From Caballeronia insecticola (lineage in GTDB: Bacteria; Pseudomonadota; Gammaproteobacteria; Burkholderiales; Burkholderiaceae), in the NCBI RefSeq assembly GCF_000402035.1, contig NC_021287.1, positions 1,488,001 to 1,552,000 on the forward strand: DNA of 64,000 bases. Reading direction: 5' to 3'. The notes below the pieces were generated by a model. The model searched no databases. It had not been told where the DNA came from and saw nothing but the letters and a program-made list of their open reading frames with translations. Below are positions 1 through 7,797 of this stretch, in pieces. The stretch's first letter is position 1. Every line of letters begins with the position of its first letter. The position numbers and the translations under genes were made by a program.

Positions 1-1
1 C

Positions 2-520
2 TTGAAGGCGAAGGCCGCGATGGGCCCGTGGTTCGGTCTGCGCGTCGGCAGCCCCACGACGGATTCGAACAGCCATTGCCGCCACTACGATTCGCACGTG
101 CTCACGCTCGTGATCCTGCTGCAATCCGCCGACGACGAACGCGCGGGCGATCTCATCGCCTATACCAGGCCGCGCCGTCTGCCGGGCCGCACGCGCAATC
201 TCTTCACCAAAAGCCTGCAGTGGAGCGAGCGCAACATGCCCCTCCCGCTACGCCTCGCGCGAACGCAACGGCATCTCGATCAGGGCATCTGCACGCGTAT
301 CAAGGGCAAGCCCGGCAGCGTGTTCGTGTTCAACGGCTTTCTGATGCAGCACTGCAATCTCGACGTGATGAACGGCGAGCGCCGCAGTCTGATCGTTCAC
401 TATCTCGATCCGGGACTCTCGATGGGACTCTCCGCCCTCAACCGCTTCCGCCGCGATTTCGCGCCGCCGACCGAGCCGGTGCGCCCGGTCGAGCCCGTCA
501 CCGGCATGGACGCGACCTGA
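2..520 (+). CDS. 2-oxoglutarate/Fe(II) oxygenase-like protein, C-terminal part (5' truncated by window edge)
   Basis: The reading frame is open from the first bases and ends in TGA at 518-520, so the true start lies outside the window. The visible 170 or so residues contain HYDSHVLTLVILLQ near residue 30 and GSVFVFNGFLMQHC near residue 105, followed by a basic residue and a strand ending LIVHYLDPG. Strand segments with an early H-x-D-like pair and a late His resemble the double-stranded beta-helix of 2OG-Fe(II) or phytanoyl-CoA dioxygenases, but this is a weak, motif-level impression. The high third-position GC of the frame supports coding. It converges on the CBS gene, whose stop codon begins directly after it. 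Function unassigned without the N-terminus. Confidence 0.6.
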   Translation: MKAKAAMGPWFGLRVGSPTTDSNSHCRHYDSHVLTLVILLQSADDERAGDLIAYTRPRRLPGRTRNLFTKSLQWSERNMPLPLRLARTQRHLDQGICTRIKGKPGSVFVFNGFLMQHCNLDVMNGERRSLIVHYLDPGLSMGLSALNRFRRDFAPPTEPVRPVEPVTGMDAT

Positions 521-1027
521 TCAAATGAAGCGCGTCTCGAGCGTCTGCGGGATCGGCATGCTGCGCGTGAGCGCGCACGTCGGCGTGTCGTGGTGCGGGC
601 CGCGCACGTAACTCTCCAGTTGATCGATGGCGAACTGCTGCTCCTCGATCAAATGCCGCACCATGTCGCCGATCGACACCATGCCGATCAGCCGTCCGCC
701 TTCCATCACCGGCAGATGACGGATGCGGTACCGCGTGATGAGCGCCATGCATTCTTCGGCGCTCGTGCGCAGGCTCACGGACATCACCGGCGCGGTCATG
801 ATTTCGCAGACCGTGGTGGTGCGCGAAACCTTGTCCTGCAGGATCACCTTGCGCGCATAGTCGCGCTCGGTGACGATGCCGCACACCGCGTCGCCCACCG
901 TGACCACGAGCGCGCCCACCTGAACCTTCGACATCAACGCGACTGCCTCGAAGACACTCGCTTCGGCATCGATCGTATGCACCGATGCGTCGGACTTCGC
1001 TCTCAGGATCTGCTTCACCGTTGCCAT
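521..1027 (-). CDS. CBS-domain protein (tandem CBS pair)
   Basis: A 168-residue protein made almost wholly of two CBS motifs (about residues 10-62 and 70-130), which together form a Bateman module that usually binds adenosyl ligands such as AMP, ATP or SAM. Typical signatures are GIVTERDYARKV closing the first unit and RHLPVMEGGRLIGMVSIGDMV closing the second when read in two halves. No catalytic domain is attached, so it is a stand-alone sensor of the kind common in Burkholderiales. The start was placed at the ATG before ATVKQI because a GGAG ribosome site lies about 8 bases upstream; the frame extends 23 codons further upstream without homology-like sequence. It is followed upstream by the zinc-ribbon gene on the same strand, a gap of about 65 bases. 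Confidence 0.88.
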   Translation of the reverse strand: MATVKQILRAKSDASVHTIDAEASVFEAVALMSKVQVGALVVTVGDAVCGIVTERDYARKVILQDKVSRTTTVCEIMTAPVMSVSLRTSAEECMALITRYRIRHLPVMEGGRLIGMVSIGDMVRHLIEEQQFAIDQLESYVRGPHHDTPTCALTRSMPIPQTLETRFI

Positions 1028-1092
1028 TGCCGTTCTCCGTGTTGTCTCTGCTGTCCGCAACGTGCGGGTTGTGCTGCATCTCGCGCATCCGC

Positions 1093-1410
1093 TCAATCGA
1101 AATCGAACAGATCGCCGAGAAATGACTTCTTGCGGCGCGGATGCTCACGCCGCACGCGCGCATCTCCATAGCGGTAATTCTCTTGATGGTGTTCTTCCGT
1201 GCGATGCGGCCGCCGCTCGCGCTCCTGCTCGCGCCATTCCGCGCGCTCGGCCTGCACTTCGGCGAGCGCGGCTTGCTCCGCGCGGCGAATCAGCTGATCG
1301 AGTTCGCCACGGTCGAGCCAGATGCCGCGGCACTGCGGGCAATAGTCGATCTCGATGCCTTCCCGCACGCTCATCAGCAGCTCGGTCGCCGGACACACTG
1401 GGCACTTCAT
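1093..1410 (-). CDS. TFIIB-type zinc-ribbon protein
   Basis: A 105-residue protein with two CxxC knuckles at Cys3/Cys6 and Cys24/Cys27 (CPVC and CPQC), followed by RGIWLDRGELDQLI, the hallmark of the zf-TFIIB family (COG3809-like). The rest, about residues 40-105, is a charged Glu/Arg-rich tail ending KKSFLGDLFDFD, likely a helical segment with an acidic-aromatic terminal peptide. The family is thought to bind zinc; its cellular role is not established. It lies upstream of the CBS gene on the same strand and may be cotranscribed with it. The first ATG directly precedes the CPVC knuckle, so the start is well constrained. Confidence 0.85.
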   Translation of the reverse strand: MKCPVCPATELLMSVREGIEIDYCPQCRGIWLDRGELDQLIRRAEQAALAEVQAERAEWREQERERRPHRTEEHHQENYRYGDARVRREHPRRKKSFLGDLFDFD

Positions 1411-1671
1411 ATCGAATCCTTTCTGTTTGCTTTCGATGTAAGCAATGTAGCGAAAGGACGCATATCGAAAAATGCGAAATTACGGGGGAATAGGTTCGTA
1501 AAAACCGAAGTTGACGACGTGGGGCGAGAAGCACGACACACTTCGCACCAAATCTGTGCATACAAAAGTTGAAATAATGGAGCTGACTTGCGATCCGTCT
1601 CAAAAATGCGCAAGCTTTCGGTCTGAAGCGGCACGCGCCGCACGACAGAACCCAATAGCCAAGGCAATCCC

Positions 1672-2373
1672 ATGTCCGACAGATCCGCGATGAGTGACGA
1701 ACGCGAAGGCTCCGACGCGCCCGATCTCCTGTATCTCCTGCAAGGCGTCGACGATTTCAGCCGTTTCGTCTTTCCCGACAGCGAAGCGCTGTTCAAGAGC
1801 CTCGCGCGTCGGCAGACGCCGCACACGCTGTTCATCACCTGTGCGGATTCGCGCGTGTCGCCGGAGATGATCACGCAGACGCGTCCCGGCGAGCTGTTCG
1901 TATGCCGCAACATCGGCAATATCGTGCCGGCTTATGGCGAGATGCTGGGCGGCGTGTCGGCGGTGGTCGAATACGCGGTGCTCGCGCTCAATGTGCGGCA
2001 GATCGTGATTTGCGGCCACTCGGATTGCGGCGCGATGAAGGGACTCGCGTCAGGCGCGACCATCGCCGATGAAATGCCGACGGTGCACGCGTGGCTGCGC
2101 AATGCGGAAGCGGCGCGCAGCGTCGTGATGGCGCGCAAGCTCGAAGAGGAGCGCATCGTGCATGCGATGGTCGAGGAGAACATCCGCCTGCAGCTGACGC
2201 ATTTGCGCACGCATCCGGCGGTCGCGGGACATCTCGCGCTCGGCAAGCTGCAGGTTCAGGGCTGGGTGTACGACATCGGGCGCGGCAAGGTGTCGGTGTA
2301 CGACGAAGCGGAGAGCAGGTTCGAATCGCTCGAAGACGCGCGCCTGCGGATGCTGCGCCGCGCCGCGCGCTAG
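1672..2373 (+). CDS. beta-class carbonic anhydrase
   Basis: A 233-residue enzyme for reversible CO2 hydration to bicarbonate. The zinc ligands of the beta class are visible: Cys57 and Asp59/Arg61 in CADSRVSPE, and His116 with Cys119 in GHSDCGAMKG. ELFVCRNIGNIVP and the YAVLALNVRQIVICGHS strand are also family hallmarks. Length fits bacterial Can/CynT enzymes (about 200-230 residues). Two candidate starts exist six codons apart (1672 and 1690); the upstream ATG has AAGG 6-10 bases ahead. The gene stands alone on this strand and converges on the DUF4142 gene. No cyanase is adjacent, so the symbol cynT is not applied. Confidence 0.95.
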   Translation: MSDRSAMSDEREGSDAPDLLYLLQGVDDFSRFVFPDSEALFKSLARRQTPHTLFITCADSRVSPEMITQTRPGELFVCRNIGNIVPAYGEMLGGVSAVVEYAVLALNVRQIVICGHSDCGAMKGLASGATIADEMPTVHAWLRNAEAARSVVMARKLEEERIVHAMVEENIRLQLTHLRTHPAVAGHLALGKLQVQGWVYDIGRGKVSVYDEAESRFESLEDARLRMLRRAAR

Positions 2374-2410
2374 GCGGCGCGGCGTGCTTCGCGTAAGGGT
2401 TGCGTGAGCG

Positions 2411-2956
2411 TTACTGCACGCCCTTCTTCGCGGCGAGTTCCTGTGCCATTTTCAGGTGCTGCTGAATCGTCGGCAGCGCCTTTTGCGCGGCTTCCTTCAG
2501 TTTGGCGTTCTGTCCTTCCTGCGCTTCCTTCTGGAAGACCTGCACCGCCTCCTGATGTCCCTGCACGCCGACCTTCTGGATATACGCGGCATCGAATTCC
2601 TTGCCGTGCAGCGCCTTGAGCGATTCGATCGTGGACGGGTCCGAGTTGCTCATCGGCACCGTGACGCCGTGGGGCGCGGCCATCTTCAGCTGAAGCGCGA
2701 GCCGCGTGTGATCGATCATCATGTGATGCGCGAAGTCTTTCACGTCCTTGTCCTGCGATTGCTTGGTCGCGAGCTTGGCTGCGTCGATTTCCGTCGATCC
2801 CGCCGCGGACGCCGCCTGTACGAAAGCCTTATCCACGGGCGGCAGATCGTTGGCCATCGTCGTGCTGGCTGCCTCGGTCTGCGCGAGCGCGACGGGCGCG
2901 GCGGCGACGAGGATGGTCGATGCGAGCGCCGCGAACAGCGTGGCATTGCGTTTCAT
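2411..2956 (-). CDS. DUF4142 exported protein
   Basis: A 181-residue protein with a clear Sec signal peptide (basic start, hydrophobic core, likely cleavage after VALA at residue 25). The mature part is a helical DUF4142 domain, a ferritin-like four-helix bundle; DFAHHMMIDHTRL near residue 80 and GHQEAVQVFQKE near residue 135 carry the conserved His/Asp/Glu positions that could bind metal. Members are periplasmic and often expressed under stress, but no activity is established. The ATG is preceded by AAGGAGG about 6 bases upstream. It stands alone on the minus strand with the FmdB-like gene divergent. Confidence 0.88.
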   Translation of the reverse strand: MKRNATLFAALASTILVAAAPVALAQTEAASTTMANDLPPVDKAFVQAASAAGSTEIDAAKLATKQSQDKDVKDFAHHMMIDHTRLALQLKMAAPHGVTVPMSNSDPSTIESLKALHGKEFDAAYIQKVGVQGHQEAVQVFQKEAQEGQNAKLKEAAQKALPTIQQHLKMAQELAAKKGVQ

Positions 2957-3127
2957 GAAACCTCCTTAAGTGTCTTGTCGAAAATGACCTTAGTCATGTT
3001 TCAGCAATGGCGATGCCACGACGCGTTTTATCAGAGAGACGGCGGATAAGCGATCGATCGCCCCCGACGCGCTTGATAAACTGAAATAACCGAAAAGACT
3101 CACCTCCTTTTTGCAAACGGAACCGAC

Positions 3128-3352
3128 ATGCCTGTCTACGATTACGAGTGCGCCGGCTGCGGCGCGTTCGAAGCCATGCGCCGCATCGCGGAGCGCGACG
3201 AACCCGCCGCCTGCCCGCACTGCGGCGCGACGGCTGCGCGCGTGACCATCGGCGCGCCAAGCGTCGGCGGCGCGGGCGCGTCGGACGGCGGCGCCGAGGA
3301 AGCCGGCGGTTACGGCATGCGCCATCGCGGCGGCTGCGCCTGCTGTCCTTAG
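3128..3352 (+). CDS. FmdB-family zinc-ribbon protein
   Basis: A 74-residue protein starting MPVYDYECAGCG, the classic FmdB/CxxC_CXXC_SSSS opening. Zinc-binding cysteines are Cys8/Cys11 and Cys29/Cys32 (CPHC). A Gly-rich linker leads to an unusual Cys-rich end, GGCACCP, which may bind a further metal. The family was named beside formamidase genes and is regarded as a putative regulator or metal-binding accessory protein; there is no amidase nearby here. The ribosome site is GGAACC-like and weak, but the start before MPVYDY is fixed by the family. Confidence 0.85.
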   Translation: MPVYDYECAGCGAFEAMRRIAERDEPAACPHCGATAARVTIGAPSVGGAGASDGGAEEAGGYGMRHRGGCACCP

Positions 3353-3588
3353 CAGGTGCGGGCATGGCCATTGCAAAGTCACCCGGACACGCCCCGGTTG
3401 CATGGCGGGCGTATGATGCAAGACGACGGTGCTGATGCACGATGCCGCGCGAGGCGGCATGCACCGTCGAATAGCATCTTCATCGCAAGACGTGCGGGTT
3501 TCCCGGCCGCAGTTTCATCGCGCAATGACATGATTTGCGCGTTCTGCGTGTTCTGCATGTTCCCAACGAATAACAGGAGGTGATAAGG

Positions 3589-3864
3589 ATGGCGATAGAG
3601 TTCAGCGGGCGACGTCATGTCGTGGCGGCAGCGCGAGTCGCATTCGAGGCCAATGTCGATGGCCGCGAGGTCTGGTGCAGCGTTTCTCTCGATGCGCTTA
3701 ACGATCACTTCGGCAACAACGGGACGTCATCGCACGATTTGCTCTCCGCCTTCGAAGGCGGACGCGTGCAAATCGAAGAGGCGGCGCGGCGCGCGCTCGA
3801 GCGCAATCACGGCCAGTCGGTGGAACTGGAAACCAACGATTTCAAGACTTCCCGCAGCATGTGA
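3589..3864 (+). CDS. DUF1488 family protein
   Basis: A 91-residue protein starting MAIEFSGRRHVVAAARVAF. The pattern of a substrate-like beta hairpin followed by GREVWCSVSLDALNDHF resembles the DUF1488 family, which is widespread in Burkholderia and Pseudomonas and has no known function. A GTG nine bases upstream would add three residues, but AGGAGG at 3575-3580 sits 8 bases before the ATG, which decides the start. No partner gene is obvious; the next gene converges from the right. Confidence 0.78.
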   Translation: MAIEFSGRRHVVAAARVAFEANVDGREVWCSVSLDALNDHFGNNGTSSHDLLSAFEGGRVQIEEAARRALERNHGQSVELETNDFKTSRSM

Positions 3865-3910
3865 CGCAGCACGGCGGGCGGCCGTTCCGGCTGCCCGCTT
3901 CAATCGCGCT

Positions 3911-4372
3911 TCAATTGACATAGAAGCACTTCAACACGTCGTATAGCCACCAGACCGGACACGGCGTCCGGCAAAAGCCGTCGTAGGCGGCTTCGTGCAG
4001 CGTGTCGCGCGGATCGCGCGTGGCATCGGCGGCGAGTGCGATCATCAATTGCGTTTCGACTTCATCGCCCTCGGCGACATCCGCGAACACCTCCCGCAAC
4101 TGACGCGCGAGCGCATGATCGTGCAACTCGCCGATGAGCGTATCGACAAACAACACTTGTGGCTGCCATTGACGCGCAAAGTGCAACGCGGCGGGCACAT
4201 CGGCCATTTGCACGGCTTCGAAACCGCGCATGGCGAGCAGCAGCGCGAACGATTCGCCGACGTTCGTTTCGGAATGCGCGATCAACACGCGCCGCGGTCC
4301 TCCGAACGTCGTCGTCCGCGGGTTCCATATCTCGCACCGGTTGGTGCGCCTGTCGTACGGTCGTTCTTCCAT
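3911..4372 (-). CDS. response-regulator receiver-like protein (degenerate)
   Basis: A 153-residue protein whose middle part reads like a CheY-type receiver fold: strand RRVLIAHS at about residue 23, helix GESFALLLAMRGFEAVQMA, then strand QVLFVD whose Asp lies where the phospho-acceptor normally sits. The acidic pair expected after the first strand is replaced by HSETN, so magnesium binding and phosphorylation are doubtful. No output domain is present, and the C-terminal stretch ends WWLYDVLKCFYVN. The ATG at 4372 was preferred over upstream codons because the extension is Arg-rich and overlaps the DUF883-type gene. The pair lies on the same strand with 95 bases between them. Confidence 0.65.
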   Translation of the reverse strand: MEERPYDRRTNRCEIWNPRTTTFGGPRRVLIAHSETNVGESFALLLAMRGFEAVQMADVPAALHFARQWQPQVLFVDTLIGELHDHALARQLREVFADVAEGDEVETQLMIALAADATRDPRDTLHEAAYDGFCRTPCPVWWLYDVLKCFYVN

Positions 4373-4467
4373 GGCGGGCCGGCGCGGCGATGGGCGCCGT
4401 GCCGGCATCATCCTTTCAGCAAGGACGAGGCCCGCTGTCCGCTTCCGTCTTATCGCACGCGTGCCGA

Positions 4468-4923
4468 TCAACGCGCGGCCAGCAATCCGACGATCAAACC
4501 GCCGACCGCCGCCATCGCGATTGCCTTCCACGGGTTGTCATGGACGAAGTCGTCGGTGCCGTCGCTCATGCGGCGATAACGCACCACGAACGCATCCTGC
4601 GCGTTGGCGAGCCTGTCGCGCGTGCGCCGTGCGGAGCGCGGCGGCGGATGGAACGTGCTGCCCTTCCCTTCGGCGCGCGCGGCGGCCGGTTGTGCGAGCA
4701 CGGCCGGACTGTCGCCGCCTTCGAGCACGCTGCCGTGGACGTGATACGGCGCGTTCATCGCCGGCTTGTGCGCTGCGCCGGGTGCGAGCGGTCTCACGTT
4801 CGCCTCTGTCGCCTGCGCCATGCCCGGCGCGAGCGCGGCTTCCATGGCGCTCGCCACCGTGCGGCGCGCGAGCGGCGCGTCATCGGATTGAATTGCAGGT
4901 GCGCTGCCGTTTGCCTGGTCCAT
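4468..4923 (-). CDS. DUF883/ElaB-YqjD-type membrane-anchored protein
   Basis: A 151-residue protein with a long polar Ala/Pro-rich N-terminal region and one C-terminal membrane segment. The end, DDFVHDNPWKAIAMAAVGG followed by LIVGLLAAR, is the hallmark of the DUF883 family (ElaB, YqjD, YgaM): an amphipathic HDNPW motif then a Gly-rich tail anchor. Such proteins sit in the inner membrane and in E. coli associate with stationary-phase ribosomes. The usual coiled coil before the anchor is short here and the N-terminal 90 residues look disordered. It is followed on the same strand by the receiver-like gene, so both may form one transcript. Confidence 0.75.
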   Translation of the reverse strand: MDQANGSAPAIQSDDAPLARRTVASAMEAALAPGMAQATEANVRPLAPGAAHKPAMNAPYHVHGSVLEGGDSPAVLAQPAAARAEGKGSTFHPPPRSARRTRDRLANAQDAFVVRYRRMSDGTDDFVHDNPWKAIAMAAVGGLIVGLLAAR

Positions 4924-5311
4924 GGCTTTCTCCCGAGTTCACCGCGTCCATCGCGCTGCAAAAAGCGATCTTTCCGATCGATGCAGCAAGGTTCGCACCG
5001 AATCGATCCGTCGGCAATCCGGCCGTACGCGTGTCGGCCGAATCTCGAAGATATTTCGGCCGCTTGCTAATCGAACTCGCAATAACCGCGCGGCTTAGTG
5101 CAATTTTTTTCACATAACGGTGAGAATTGCTCGTTTGTCGCCGCCCGCGTGCGCGCCTTACGATGCGGGCGTAGAGCGAAGCCAGCCGCATTCCGCACAC
5201 CGCCGCCGGACGCCGGCCGCACGCATCTTTCGTTTCACGCCGCGCCGAAACGTTGTCCGGCCGCGCACCGATACGATGGCTTCGCGATCCACTCTCAAAA
5301 CGAAGCCCGCC
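4924..5311. other. intergenic region between divergent genes
   Basis: These 388 bases separate the minus-strand DUF883-type gene from the plus-strand EamA transporter, so both promoters should lie here. An AT-richer stretch near 5060-5115, including a run of T at about 5104-5110, stands out from the GC-rich surroundings and is a plausible promoter zone. No convincing small gene or RNA was seen. Confidence 0.5.
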
Positions 5312-6262
5312 ATGAATCCCGTCAATCTCGCTCAACTGTTCGTGCTCGCCGCGCTGTGGGGCGGCTCGTTTCTGTTTATCCGCGTCGGCGTGACCGATCT
5401 CGGCGTCGCGCCGCTGATGGCGCTGCGGGTCGGCATCGGCGCGCTGTTTTTGCTGTCGATGCTCGTCTTTCGCGGCACGCTGCGCACGGCACTCGCCACG
5501 ATGCGTGAGCGCGCGTGGCCGCTTATCGTCGTCGGCGTGCTGAATTCGGCCGCGCCGTTTTGTCTTTTTGCGTATGCCGAGCTGACGCTGTCGGCGGGCG
5601 TGACGTCGGTGATCAACGCGACGACGCCGCTGTGGGGCGCGCTCGTCGCCTTCCTGTGGCTCAACGATCGCCTGACGCGCATGCGCGTCGCCGGGCTCGC
5701 GATCGGCTTTGCCGGCGTGCTGGCGCTCGTCTGGGACCAGATGTTCGTCCACGATGCCGCCGCCGCGCCCATTTCCCCGCTGACGACTGCGCTTGCGGCG
5801 CTCGCCGCGCTAGGCGCGACGCTCTGCTACGGCATCGCTGCCAGTTACACGAAGCGGCATCTGACGGGTGTCGATTCGCTGACGGTCGCGGCCGGCACGA
5901 TGAGCGCGGCGACCCTCGTGCTCGCGCCGTTCGCGCTCGTGTGGTGGCCGGTCTCGCCGGTGTCGATGCAATCGTGGGGCGCCGTGCTCGGCCTGGGCGT
6001 TGCCTGCACGGGCGTCGCCTACATGATGTTCTTTCACCTCATCGCGGTCGTCGGGCCTGCACGCGCGATCACCGTTACTTTCGTGATTCCGATTTTCGGC
6101 ATTCTGTGGGGCGCGCTGTTTCTCGGCGAACGCGTATCGGTGGGGATGGCGGCGGCGTGCGCCATCGTACTCGTCGGCACGGCATTGGCGACGGGCGTCG
6201 TCAAGCGCGTGCCGCTCGTCCGCGCACGACGCGCGCAATGCGCCGAGGAAGGCAAGGCGTGA
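5312..6262 (+). CDS. EamA/DMT-family transporter
   Basis: A 316-residue inner-membrane protein with ten predicted hydrophobic helices arranged as two EamA repeats (about residues 5-140 and 160-300). The opening MNPVNLAQLFVLAALWGGSF is typical of RhtA/YdcZ-like metabolite exporters. The second repeat ends PIFGILWGALFLGERVSVG, also a family signature. The substrate cannot be read from sequence; amino acids or other small metabolites are usual. An in-frame ATG at 5276 would add 12 polar residues; the inner ATG fits family length better, though neither has a strong ribosome site. Confidence 0.85.
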   Translation: MNPVNLAQLFVLAALWGGSFLFIRVGVTDLGVAPLMALRVGIGALFLLSMLVFRGTLRTALATMRERAWPLIVVGVLNSAAPFCLFAYAELTLSAGVTSVINATTPLWGALVAFLWLNDRLTRMRVAGLAIGFAGVLALVWDQMFVHDAAAAPISPLTTALAALAALGATLCYGIAASYTKRHLTGVDSLTVAAGTMSAATLVLAPFALVWWPVSPVSMQSWGAVLGLGVACTGVAYMMFFHLIAVVGPARAITVTFVIPIFGILWGALFLGERVSVGMAAACAIVLVGTALATGVVKRVPLVRARRAQCAEEGKA

Positions 6263-6283
6263 AGCACACAAAGCGGACGCGGT

Positions 6284-6823
6284 TCAGCGCCAGTGGCGAA
6301 CCAGCGGGCCGTTTTCACCCGCGACGGGATCGCACGGCGGAAACGGCAGCAGTTCCATCGCGGCGCGGGCGGCATCGCTGATCGCGTCGCGCCGGATATC
6401 CCATTGCTGGCCGGGCGGATACGCGCCGACCACCTGAAAACGGCGCCCGGCCATCAGCAGGCAGTGGCCGGTCCCGGCGGGCAACACGAGCGCGTCGCCG
6501 GCGTTGACGGCAATCTTTCGGCCATGCGGGCCGCCCAGAATCAGCTCCGCGTCGCCCGATGCGATGCCGAGCGCCTCGTGTGCGGTCGAATGAAAGTGGT
6601 GATAGTCGAAGACGCCGTCGCGCCATTGCGGCGGCCAGCCGTTCTGCGCGAACAGTGCTTCGAAGCGGGTAGCGCCATCTGCGGCGCGGGGATCGAGATC
6701 GAGCGCGCCGCGCCAGAGGAGCACCGGCAGACGCGAATTGTTCGGCACCCAGCCATTCGGCGCCAGCATGAAATGCTCGCAGCGGGCGTTTTGCGCGAGC
6801 AGGCTTACAGTTTGTTCGGCCAT
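6284..6823 (-). CDS. YjlB-type cupin protein
   Basis: A 179-residue single cupin-fold protein. The first cupin motif is recognisable in YHHFHSTAHEALGIASGDAEL and the second in GDALVLPAGTGHCLLM when read as separate pieces; these supply His and Glu ligands for a metal ion. The NNSRLPVLLWRGAL opening and the FxxNGWPP.W motif match the YjlB group, whose reaction is unknown. It converges with the EamA gene and is followed on the same strand, further upstream, by two small exported-protein genes, but spacing does not suggest an operon. Confidence 0.82.
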   Translation of the reverse strand: MAEQTVSLLAQNARCEHFMLAPNGWVPNNSRLPVLLWRGALDLDPRAADGATRFEALFAQNGWPPQWRDGVFDYHHFHSTAHEALGIASGDAELILGGPHGRKIAVNAGDALVLPAGTGHCLLMAGRRFQVVGAYPPGQQWDIRRDAISDAARAAMELLPFPPCDPVAGENGPLVRHWR

Positions 6824-6897
6824 CGTGCGGTTTCTCCGGAAGTGTCAGAAAAAGCGCAGCAACGGCCGTTCCAAGTGATGAATTCGTGCCTCGGTCC

Positions 6898-7164
6898 TCA
6901 GTGACCGTGCCCGTGGCCGCCCCCGCCCCCGCCCCCGCCGCCGAAGCCGATACCCAGCGACACCGAAGGCGCCGCGTAATAGCCCGGTCCATAGGCATAA
7001 CCATAGGCCGGCGCGTAGCCATACCCATACGCCGGCGCGGGCGCGTAGCCATACGGCGGCGCATAAACGCAGCCGCCGATGCCCGCGGTCAGCACGAGCG
7101 CCAGCGGCACGATCAGCCGGCGCGCGAGCCGCGCCCTGGTGCTAGTTCGAGATGTGTCTTTCAC
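6898..7164 (-). CDS. small Tyr/Gly/Pro-rich exported protein
   Basis: An 88-residue protein with a basic N-terminus, a hydrophobic stretch (LIVPLALVLTAGIGG) and Cys32 just after it, so it is probably a lipoprotein although the lipobox (IGGC) is not ideal. The mature part is low-complexity: repeats of YGYAPAP and YAYGPGYY, then a run of glycines and an HGHGH end. The start codon is GTG, chosen because GGGGAG lies 9 bases upstream. Similar short Tyr-Pro-Gly proteins are common in Burkholderia envelopes and have no known function. It lies directly downstream of another such gene. Confidence 0.72.
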   Translation of the reverse strand: MKDTSRTSTRARLARRLIVPLALVLTAGIGGCVYAPPYGYAPAPAYGYGYAPAYGYAYGPGYYAAPSVSLGIGFGGGGGGGGGHGHGH

Positions 7165-7191
7165 GATGTCTGCTCCCCGGCCACTCGACGC

Positions 7192-7536
7192 TTACCAGTG
7201 GCGATAACCGTAGCCGCCGCGATACGCATGCCAGTCGCGGCGATTCCAGTAGCGATACCCGTCCCAGTAGCGGTCGCCATGCCATCCCACGACGACGGCC
7301 GGTCCCGGCGCCACGACAACCGGCGCGGGCTGATACACGACGGCGGGCGGCGCGGCATAAACCGGCGCGGGCGGTGCGACATAAACCGGCGGCGGCGGTG
7401 CGACGTACACCGGCGCCGGCGCGGCATAGACGGGAAGCCCGAGATTGATGCCGACGCTCACGCGCGCCATCGCGGCTTCGCACGCGAGACCCGCGCACAG
7501 TGCGATGCCGATGCCAACCAGGCCCTTGACGTTCAT
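7192..7536 (-). CDS. PXPV-repeat exported protein
   Basis: A 114-residue protein with a signal peptide (cleavage after about AAMA, residue 24), then a tract of APVYVAPPP-like units: six or so copies of a Pro-Val-Tyr repeat between residues 35 and 80. The C-terminal part is rich in Trp, Tyr, Arg and His (HGDRYWDGYRYWNRRDW). This matches the PXPV repeat family of beta-proteobacterial exported proteins, function unknown. A 27-base gap separates it from the following Tyr/Gly-rich gene, so they are probably cotranscribed. Confidence 0.8.
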   Translation of the reverse strand: MNVKGLVGIGIALCAGLACEAAMARVSVGINLGLPVYAAPAPVYVAPPPPVYVAPPAPVYAAPPAVVYQPAPVVVAPGPAVVVGWHGDRYWDGYRYWNRRDWHAYRGGYGYRHW

Positions 7537-7797
7537 TTCTGCCTCTTTTGATCAGGCTGAGTAACAAGCTGCGATGAAATTCTCAATAGCCGCCACACGG
7601 CCATGAATTCATGTTAGCCGCAGGCATTTGCCGCTGAGTTACAAGCCCTGTAACAGATGTGAATCCTGAAACGAATATGCGGAAATGCGCCAGCCGCCCG
7701 GACCGACGCGTGGCGCGCCGTTCGCCCGGCGTCCGGGTTGCGCGCGCCCGCGCCCGCGTGGGATAGTTCCCGCTTCGCTAAAACGGATGACGGGACG

